The notes beneath the pieces were generated by a model. The model did not search any database and was not told where the DNA came from. It saw only the letters and a program-made list of their open reading frames with translations. Positions 1 to 7,895 of a DNA stretch of 64,000 bases are shown one piece after another. Source of the stretch: Phocoena phocoena (Eukaryota > Chordata > Mammalia > Artiodactyla > Phocoenidae); NCBI RefSeq assembly GCF_963924675.1, contig NC_089238.1:21805815-21869814 (forward strand), written 5' to 3'. Each line of letters starts with the position of its first letter. Positions within the stretch are counted from its first letter, which is position 1. The translations under genes were made by a program, and so were the position numbers.

Positions 1-436
1 CCAGTGCAAGTGGCAATCCGGAAGGAAGACCCTTCAAGGCGGAGTGTCCTTTCCCGTACAAAACTGCGCCCGAGTGGCTGAGGCAGGTAGCATTTTACTT
101 CACAGAACCGGTATCCTCGTACGCCTGTGGGTTACTCTAAAGAAAGGACACTGTGAGCAGCCTCTTCCGAAAAGCCTTGGCAAACGGCTCGGAGACAACA
201 GCAAACGAGCGCAGTGGAGGCACAGACCATTATCCTAGATTGCAGCACAGTGCCTCTGGCAGCGATCGCTTCCCGGAGGACACTTACGCCACACTGAGGT
301 TCCGGCAGGGAGGTTTGCCTTGTACAAGTACAACTCACTCAAGCAACAGGGCTGAGGTGTAGGGCTAATCTACGTGCGCTCACTCTACGTGTCCGCGAGA
401 AGGTTTCACGGAGCAGAATGCATCACCGACCGCGAC

Positions 437-442
437 CACGTG
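437..442. promoter_or_regulatory. E-box CACGTG in segment A (partner at 2221-2226 in C)
   Basis: A palindromic CACGTG, the class bound by bHLH-zipper factors such as USF and MYC/MAX, sits in the best preserved A-C block (436-483 versus 2220-2267). It is kept in both subrepeats despite their divergence, giving two per unit. Binding in vivo is untested and would depend on the CpG it contains. Confidence 0.3.
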
Positions 443-660
443 TGTGCACCAAAGAAGCCCTGTGCCGTGGGTGTTCCCAGGCCGACAGGGAAGACCTAGG
501 TGTGTGCTGCACCCGCTCTCGGTGGCTCACACGTTGCGTGACCCTGTGCCTTTGGGAAGTTCTCAGAGCGGGTGGCACCTCTGCGCTGCGAGCGCGAAGA
601 GGCGTAGAGGCCTTTCACACTGGAGGAAGGGCTTGCATCTCATGGAGAAAATGTGTACGT

Positions 661-679
661 CGCCCGGCAGGTGGAGGCG
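661..679 (+). promoter_or_regulatory. Weak CTCF-like motif at the end of segment A
   Basis: CGCCCGGCAGGTGGAGGCG aligns with the vertebrate CTCF core (CCASYAGRKGGCRS-like). The departures are G for A at the sixth base, A for C at the fifteenth and C at the third. This is a moderate match at best. The equivalent place in C is split by the C-rich tract. CTCF arrays are known in other macrosatellites such as DXZ4, which is the only reason to note it. Confidence 0.2.
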
Positions 680-735
680 CGCTCTTGACACCATTTCTTC
701 TGCCCGTTTAAAACACAAGTATTTGTACTCGATCT

Positions 736-764
736 GGGCTGCCTGGTTACATACCTGGCAGCCC
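736..764. other. Hairpin inverted repeat in segment B (unit 1; recurs)
   Basis: Eight-base arms GGGCTGCC (736-743) and GGCAGCCC (757-764) pair perfectly. After one T-T mismatch, a further three pairs form (GGT with ACC) around a five-base loop TACAT. In units 3, 4 and 7 the last arm base changes (GGCAGCCG), removing the outermost pair. Whether it forms in DNA or a transcript is unknown. Confidence 0.55.
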
Positions 765-1179
765 GCATCACCCTGAGTACCGTTCCTGGAGTTTGATTCG
801 CAGTTGGGCAAACCCGGGCTTCAGAGGCTAGACGAGACCAAACGTGTTCAGCTTGTGGCGAAAGCCTTTGACCAGAGGCCTATACGCCTGTGCTTGTGGC
901 GAGGGCTAGGCAAGAACGTTTCCACACTGGGTTTTTACCTTTAGTCTAAGCTGTCCCTTTTGGCTGCAGCAGGCGGCGTGTCCGTATCCCCGCCCGGGAA
1001 GCAGGCCCGTGGGGGAGTCTACCGGGCGACAGGCCTCCACGCTAGATAACGGCGAAAACGCATTAAGGCCTTTGGAAGCCCCTTTAAAGAAAAGGCTCCT
1101 CTTCGGATTAGAAGACTTTGCTAGCTGACTTCAGCAGCTCCCCTCCTTCAGGGCGCTCGGGCTGTGAGGACTAGTGAAA

Positions 1180-1189
1180 GCCACCATGG
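1180..1189 (+). other. Kozak-like GCCACCATGG, polymorphic between units
   Basis: A perfect GCCACCATGG occurs in segment B of units 1, 3, 6 and 9-17. Units 2, 4, 5, 7, 8 and 18-24 read GCCACCACGG, a CpG transition away, and have no ATG. In all ATG units but unit 10 the frame stops after five codons (TGA in GATTTTGA). It is probably a by-product of CpG decay rather than a start site. Confidence 0.3.
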
Positions 1190-1257
1190 TCCGCAGATTT
1201 TGAACGGCTCCTTCCCGAGTTGGTTCCATGCGTGGAAACGCCGAAGGGGCTGATCTC

Positions 1258-1267
1258 AACCAATCGG
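1258..1267 (+). promoter_or_regulatory. CCAAT-box match (NF-Y type) in segment B
   Basis: AACCAATCGG fits the NF-Y consensus RRCCAATSR at every position. I saw no difference at it between units. A TATA-like element in a sensible position was not seen, and no start site can be set from sequence. A chance match is possible at this length. Confidence 0.3.
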
Positions 1268-1659
1268 GCTGCGCACCGTGAGTCTCTGGGGTAGGGCAGC
1301 CCTGAGCCAGTGTGCCACGCAAGGAATGAAAAGCAAAGTTTCCTGACCCACAAGAAGGCACACCGAGGCCCGGTGTGTCCTCTGTGAAATTTACGTGGGC
1401 TTGAAGGGTGATGCCTATACTACATTGTGGAAAGGCTGGGGGTTAACGGCTCTCTTTCTCCCTCTCTCGGTCCCATACCCTGGTGCTCAGCTGTCGTGGG
1501 AATGCTGAGCGAGAGACACCGCCTCTGTGCTGGACTCAGAAGGCTTCCTCCCTTTATGGCAATTCTGTTGGTCTCTTACGTCGAGGAGCAATGAGGGTGC
1601 GCACAGGCATTCTGAAATCAACTGACTGACGACAGAGGATCCGGGGGAGCTGGTTTCTC

Positions 1660-2505
1660 GGTGGAAGGAGTCGAAAGGCCCGCCTTCTTAAGGTCTCCTC
1701 CTTTAGAGCTCCCGGACACCCGGCCGTCTTAGGCCTACCTAACAATTGGACACGGTGACGGCGTGGAAACCCTGGGAACCCTAAGACACAGTGCAAGCGC
1801 GACTCGCAAGCTGGGTGCCAGGAACCTTCAAAGCACAGTGTGGTTTCATGTACGAGAGCGAGCCCAAGCGTCTGAGGCTGGCAGCCTTTCGCTTGAGAGG
1901 GTTGGTATCCTCGTGGGCCTGACGGCTACTTGCCTGTTTCCGGCACCCTCAGGAAACTCTTCAGGAGAGCCTTCGGAACCCGCTGAGTGAGAACCGCTGC
2001 GAAGTGGATGCACACAACAGTCACCTCGATACCAGCCCCGTGTCCCAAGCAACGATCCTTCCCCGGAGGGTACTTAACCCACCCAGGGATTCAAGCAGGG
2101 AGTTTGCCTTGTCCCACTTGCACAGGAAACTGGCGTGAGAAGTGGGTCTCATCCACTTGCGTTCACACTACGAGGCCCGGAGAAGTTCTCACGGAGCCGA
2201 ATCCAGCATCCTTCCTCCACCACGTGTGTACACCAAAGGAGCGCTGGGCAGTGGGTGTTCGCAGGCCAGGAGAGAAGTCCTTGTTCTGTGCTGCACCTGC
2301 TGGGTGGTTCAAGGGTTCTCTGACCTTCCTCCTCTGGAAGCTTTTCAGAGCTGAGGCTACCCCTGGGCTGCGAGAGCAGAGAGGCGTAGAGGCCTTTCAC
2401 ACTGAAGGCGTGGGCTGGTTTCCCAGGGAGAAAGGGTACGTCGCCCACACCCACACCCCCAGCCCAGACCAGCCCAGCCCACCCCACCCCGGCTGGAGGC
2501 GCGGA
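1660..2505. repeat. Segment C, first internal subrepeat (unit 1 copy)
   Basis: C aligns along almost its whole length with segment A, which follows it directly. The offset drifts from 846 at the left end (1660 versus 2506) to 838 near GGTATCC (1904 versus 2742) and 850 near GAGGCGTAGA (2381 versus 3231). Small indels therefore separate the two copies. The best block, 2220-2267 in C against 436-483 in A, matches at 42 of 48 bases. A 25-base block is identical (2380-2404 against 598-622). Near its right end C has a C-rich insertion absent from A. Confidence 0.85.
2444..2490 (-). other. G-quadruplex-prone tract in segment C (unit 1; recurs in every full unit)
   Basis: The plus strand is C-rich with cytosine runs at 2444-2446, 2450-2452, 2456-2460, 2463-2465, 2473-2475, 2478-2480, 2482-2485 and 2487-2490. 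Read on the minus strand, these are eight runs of three or more guanines with loops of mostly one to three bases, well within the usual quadruplex rule. Copies with CCC in place of ACC at 2468-2470 gain a ninth run; copies with CCGC lose one. It lies 2,443 bases after each unit start (2,442 in unit 17). Segment A has no counterpart, so the tract arose or expanded in C only. Confidence 0.7.
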
Positions 2506-3313
2506 GGTTGAGGGAGCCCAAAGGCCAGAATACCGAAGGTCTCTTTCAAAGCTGCCGGGCGCTCTGCCGTTCTAGGCCTGAGATACGGACCCTGTGATGG
2601 CACGGAAAGCCTGCGAGACTTAGGAGACATCGCCAGTGCAAGTGGCAATCCGGAAGGAAGACCCTTCAAGGCGGAGTGTCCTTTCCCGTACAAAACTGCG
2701 CCCGAGTGGCTGAGGCAGGTAGCATTTTACTTCACAGAACCGGTATCCTCGTACGCCTGTGGGTTACTCTAAAGAAAGGACACTGTGAGCAGCCTCTTCC
2801 GAAAAGCCTTGGCAAACGGCTCGGAGACAACAGCAAACGAGCGCAGTGGAGGCACAGACCATTATCCTAGATAGCAGCACAGTGCCTCTGGCAGCGATCG
2901 CTTCCCGGAGGATACTTACGCCACACCGAGGTTCCGGCAGGGAGGTTTGCCTGGTAGAAGTACAACTCACTCAAGCAACAGGGCTGAGGTGTAGGGCTAA
3001 TCTACGTGCGCTCACTCTACGTGTCCGCGAGAAGGTTTCACGGAGCAGAAGGCATCACCGACCGCGACCACGTGTGTGCACCGAAGAAGCCCTGTGCCGT
3101 GGGTGTTCCCAGGCCGACAGGGAAGACCTAGGTGTGTGCTGCACCCGCTCTCGGTGGCTCACACGTTGCGTGACCCTGTGCCTTTGGGAGGTTCTCAGAG
3201 CGGGTGGCACCTCTGCGCTGCGAGCACGAAGAGGCGTAGAGGCCTTTCACACTGGAGGAAGGGCTTGCATCTCATGGAGAAAATGTGTACGTCGCCCGGC
3301 AGGTGGAGGCACG
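2506..3313. repeat. Segment A, second internal subrepeat (spans units 1-2)
   Basis: A is the diverged tandem partner of C and the first complete copy in the window; its tail is also present at 1-681. Its left end is recognisable from GGTTGAGGGAGCCC, which pairs with GGTGGAAGGAGTCG at 1660. Its right end is the GGAGGCGCG shared with C, after which B begins. The A-C divergence, with many substitutions and indels, is far greater than the divergence between units. The A/C duplication therefore predates amplification of the 2.6-kb unit. Confidence 0.85.
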
Positions 3314-5263
3314 CTCTTGACACCATTTCTTCTGCCCGTTTAAAACACAAGTATTTGTACTCGATCTGGGCTGCCTGGTTACATACCTGGCAGCCCGCAT
3401 CACCCTGAGTACCGTTCCTGGAGTTTGATTCGTAGCTGGGCAAACCCGGGCTTCAGAGGCTAGACGAGACCAAACGTGTTCAGCTTGTGGCGAAAGCCTT
3501 TGACCAGAGGCCTATACGCCTGTGCTTGTGGCGAGGGCTAGGCAAGAACGTTTCCACACTGGGTTTTTACCTTTAGTCTAAGCTGTCCCTTTTGGCTGCA
3601 GCAGGCGGCGTGTCTGTATCCCCGCCCGGGAAGCAGGCCCGTGGGGGAGTCTGCCGGGCGACAGGCCTCCACTCTAGATAACGGCGAAAACGCATCAAGG
3701 CCTTTGGAAGCCCCTTTAAAGAAAAGGCTCCTCTTCGGATTAGAAGACTTTGCTAGCAGACTTCAGCAGCTCCCCTCCTTCAGGGCGCTCGGGCTGTGAG
3801 GACTAGTGAAAGCCACCACGGTCCGCAGCTTTCGAACGGCTCCTTCCCGAGTTGGTTCCATGCGTGGAAACGCCGAAGGGGCTGATCTCAACCAATCGGG
3901 CTGCGCACCGTGAGTCTCTGGGGTAGGGCAGCCCTGAGCCAGTGTGCCACGCAAGGAATGAAAAGCAAAGTTTCCTGACCCACAAGAAGGCACACCGAGG
4001 CCCGGTGTGTCCTCTATGAAATTTACGTGGGCTTGAAGGGTGATTCCTATACTACATTGTGGAAAGGCTGGGGGTTAACGGCTCTCTTTCTCCCTCTCTC
4101 GGTCCCATACCCTGGTGCTCAGCTGTCGTGGGAATGCTGAGCGAGAGACACCGCCTCTGTGCTGGACTCAGAAGGCTTCCTCCCTTTATGGCAATTCTGT
4201 TGGTCTCTTACGTCGAGGAGCAATGAGGGTGCGCACAGGCATTCTGAAATCAACTGACTGACGACAGAGGATCCGGGGGAGCTGGTTTCTCGGTGGAAGG
4301 AGCCGAAAGGCCCGCCTTCTTAAGGTCTCCTCCTTTAGAGCTCCCGGACACCCGGCCGTCTTAGGCCTACCTAACAATTGGACACGGTGACGGCGTGGAA
4401 ACCCTGGGAACACTAAGACACGGTGCAAGCGCGACTCGCAAGCTGGGTGCCAGGAACCTTCAAAGCACAGTGTGGTTTCATGTACGAGAGCGAGCCCAAG
4501 CGTCTGAGGCTGGCAGCCTTTCGCTTGAGAGGGTTGGTATCCTCGTGGGCCTGACGGCTACTTGCCTGTTTCCGGCACCCTCAGGAAACTCTTCAGGAGA
4601 GCCTTCGGAACCCGCTGAGCGAGAACCGCTGCGAAGTGGATGCACACAACAGTCACCTCGATACCAACCCCGTGTCCCAAGCAACGATCCTTCCCCGGAG
4701 GGTACTTAACCCACCCAGGGATTCAAGCAGGGCGTTTGCCTTGTCCCACTTGCACAGGAAACTGGTGTGAGAAGTGGGGCTCATCCACTTGCGTTCACAC
4801 TACGAGGCCCGGAGAAGTTCTCACGGAGCCGAATCCAGCACCCTTCCTCCACCACGTGTGTACACCAAAGGAGCGCTGGGCAGTGGGTGTTCGCAGGCCA
4901 GGAGAGAAGTCCTTGTTCTGTGCTGCACCTGCTGGGTGGTTCAAGGGTTCTCTGACCTTCCTCCTCTGGAAGCTTTTCAGAGCTGAGGCTACCCCTGGGC
5001 TGCGAGAGCAGAGAGGCGTAGAGGCCTTTCACACTGAAGGCGTGGGCTGGTTTCCCAGGGAGAAAGGGTACGTCGCCCACACCCACACCCCCAGCCCAGC
5101 CCAGCCCAGCCCACCGCACCCCGGCTGGAGGCGCGGAGGTTGAGGGAGCCCAAAGGCCAGAATACCGAAGGTCTCTTTCAAAGCTGCCGGGCGCTCTGCC
5201 GTTCTAGGGTGAGATACGGACCCTGTGATGGCACGGAAAGCCTGCGAGACTTAGGAGACATCG
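2633..5263. repeat. Monomer 2 (one base short)
   Basis: 2,631 bases. Near 5207-5211 the usual TAGGCCTGAG reads TAGGGTGAG, one base lost plus one changed. Other private changes are AAGGCATCACC near 3050 and GTGATTCC near 4042. It carries several variants otherwise typical of the right domain: CCTCTATGAA, GAACACTAAG, GGGCGTTTGCC and CTGGTGTGAG. That is notable because the right domain lies about 40 kb away. Confidence 0.96.
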
Positions 5264-7895
5264 CCAGTGCAAGTGGCAATCCGGAAGGAAGACCCTTCAA
5301 GACGGAGTGTCCTTTCCCGTACAAAACTGCGCCCGAGTGGCTGAGGCAGGTAGCATTTTACTTCACAGAACCAGTATCCTCGTACGCCTGTGGGTTACTC
5401 TAAAGAAAGGACACTGTGAGCAGCCTCTTCCGAAAAGCCTTGGCAAACGGCTCGGAGACAACAGCAAACGAGCGCAGTGGAGGCACAGACCATTATCCTA
5501 GATAGCAGCACAGTGCCTCTGGCAGCGATCGCTTCCCGGAGGATACTTACGCCACACCGAGGTTCCGGCAGGGAGGTTTGCCTGGTAGAAGTACAACTCA
5601 CTCAAGCAACAGGGCTGAGGTGTAGGGCTAATCTACGTGCGCTCACTCTACGTGTCCGCGAGAAGGTTTCACGGAGCAGAATGCATCACCGACCGCGACC
5701 ACGTGTGTGCACCGAAGAAGCCCTGTGCCGTGGGTGTTCCCAGGCCGACAGGGAAGACCTAGGTGTGTGCTGCACCCGCTCTCGGTGGCTCACACGTTGC
5801 GTGACCCTGTGCCTTTGGCAGGTTCTCAGAGCGGGTGGCACCTCTGCGCTGCGAGCGCGAAGAGGCGTAGAGGCCTTTCACACTGGAGGAAGGGCTTGCA
5901 TCTCATGGAGAAAATGTGTACGTCGCCCGGCAGGTGGAGGCGCGCTCTTGACACCATCTCTTCTGCCCGTTTAAAACACAAGTATTTGTACTCGATCTGG
6001 GCTGCCTGGTTACATACCTGGCAGCCGGCATCACCCTGAGTACCGTTCCTGGAGTTTGATTCGTAGCTGGGCAAACCCGGGCTTCAGAGGCTAGACGAGA
6101 CCAAACGTGTTCAGCTTGTGGCGAAAGCCTTTGACCAGAGGCCTATACGCCTGTGCTTGTGGCGAGGGCTAGGCAAGAACGTTTCCACACTGGGTTTTTA
6201 CCTTTAGTCTAAGCTGTCCCTTTTGGCTGCAGCAGGCGGCGTGTCCGTATCCCCGCCCGGGAAGCAGGCCCGTGGGGGAGTCTGCCGGGCGACAGGCCTC
6301 CACTCTAGATAACGGCGAAAACGCATCAAGGCCTTTGGAAGCCCCTTTAAAGAAAAGGCTCCTCTTCGGATTAGAAGACTTTGCTAGCTGACTTCAGCAG
6401 CTCCCCTCCTTCAGGGCGCTCGGGCTGTGAGGACTAGTGAAAGCCACCATGGTCCGCAGATTTTGAACGGCTCCTTCCCGAGTTGGTTCCATGCGTGGAA
6501 ACGCCGAAGGGGCTGATCTCAACCAATCGGGCTGCGCACCGTGAGTCTCTGGGGTAGGGCAGCCCTGAGCCAGTGTGCCACGCAAGGAATGAAAAGCAAA
6601 GTTTCCTGACCCACAAGAAGGCACACCGAGGCCCGGTGTGTCCTCTGTGAAATTTACGTGGGCTTGAAGGGTGATGCCTATACTACATTGTGGAAAGGCT
6701 GGGGGTTAACGGCTCTCTTTCTCCCTCTCTCGGTCCCATACCCTGGTGCTCAGCTGTCGTGGGAATGCTGAGCGAGAGACACCGCCTCTGTGCTGGACTC
6801 AGAAGGCTTCCTCCCTTTATGGCAATTCTGTTGGTCTCTTACGTCGAGGAGCAATGAGGGTGCGCACAGGCATTCTGAAATCAACTGACTGACGACAGAG
6901 GATCCGGGGGAGATGGTTTCTCGGTGGAAGGAGCCGAAAGGCCCGCCTTCTTAAGGTCTCCTCCTTTAGAGCTCCCGGACACCCGGCCGTCTTAGGCCTA
7001 CCTAACAATTGGACACGGTGACGGCGTGGAAACCCTGGGAACCCTAAGACACGGTGCAAGCGCGACTCGCAAGCTGGGTGCCAGGAACCTTCAAAGCACA
7101 GTGTGGTTTCATGTACGAGAGCGAGCCCAAGCGTCTGAGGCTGGCAGCCTTTCGCTTGAGAGGGTTGGTATCCTCGTGGGCCTGACGGCTACTTGCCTGT
7201 TTCCGGCACCCTCAGGAAACTCTTCAGGAGAGCCTTCGGAACCCGCTGAGTGAGAACCGCTGCGAAGTGGATGCACACAACAGTCACCTCGATACCAGCC
7301 CCGTGTCCCAAGCAACGATCCTTCCCCGGAGGGTACTTAACCCACCCAGGGATTCAAGCAGGGAGTTTGCCTTGTCCCACTTGCACAGGAAACTGGCGTG
7401 AGAAGTGGGGCTCATCCACTTGCGTTCACACTACGAGGCCCGGAGAAGTTCTCACGGAGCCGAATCCAGCACCCTTCCTCCACCACGTGTGTACACCAAA
7501 GGAGCGCTGGGCAGTGGGTGTTCGCAGGCCAGGAGAGAAGTCCTTGTTCTGTGCTGCACCTGCTGGGTGGTTCAAGGGTTCTCTGACCTTCCTCCTCTGG
7601 AAGCTTTTCAGAGCTGAGGCTACCCCTGGGCTGCGAGAGCAGAGAGGCGTAGAGGCCTTTCACACTGAAGGCGTGGGCTGGTTTCCCAGGGAGAAAGGGT
7701 ACGTCGCCCACACCCACACCCCCAGCCCAGACCAGCCCAGCCCACCCCACCCCGGCTGGAGGCGCGGAGGTTGAGGGAGCCCAAAGGCCAGAATACCGAA
7801 GGTCTCTTTCAAAGCTGCCGGGCGCTCTGCCGTTCTAGGCCTGAGATACGGACCCTGTGATGGCACGGAAAGCCTGCGAGACTTAGGAGACATCG
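5264..7895. repeat. Monomer 3
   Basis: Full length. The 5' part belongs to the left-domain beta haplotype shared with units 4 and 7 (CCATCTCTT, GGCAGCCGGCATC, TTTAGTCTA). The 3' part is of the other kind (CAGGAGAGCC, ACGGCTACT, GTTCACAC). Private changes are TTCAAGACGG near 5296 and AACCAGTATCC near 5370. CCATGG is present, with GATTTTG. Confidence 0.96.

Larger units (their letters stand above)
682..1659. repeat. Segment B of the unit (unit 1 copy)
   Basis: This block of about 978 bases has no clear internal relative in the unit, unlike A and C. It begins after the sequence shared by A and C (GGAGGCGCG) stops and ends where the C-A homology starts. It contains the hairpin, the Kozak-like ATG site, the CCAAT match, a GTGAGT donor-like site and a pyrimidine-rich stretch. 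An isolated ten-base match to C (CGAGGCCCGG, near 1363 and 2171) is too little to show that B is a third diverged copy. I see no transposase, LTR or SINE structure. The boundaries are approximate. The same block recurs in every unit at +2,632 spacing. Confidence 0.75.
1..2632. repeat. Monomer 1
   Basis: Full length. Left-domain type, with GATTGCAGC near 238 and GTGATGGCACGG at the 3' end. The A segment has CACCAAAGAAG (others CACCGAAGAAG) and TTTGGGAAG, both private. The Kozak-like site reads CCATGG, followed by GATTTTG. Its C-segment end (GGTCTCATCC, CAGCATCC) resembles the middle-domain units rather than its neighbours, so it is a mosaic. Confidence 0.96.

Noticed and set aside
67..84. CGCCCGAGTGGCTGAGGC resembles the D-arm/A-box of a serine or leucine tRNA
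   Set aside because: No B-box lies at tRNA distance, no cloverleaf can be drawn, and the matching place in segment C has lost the similarity.
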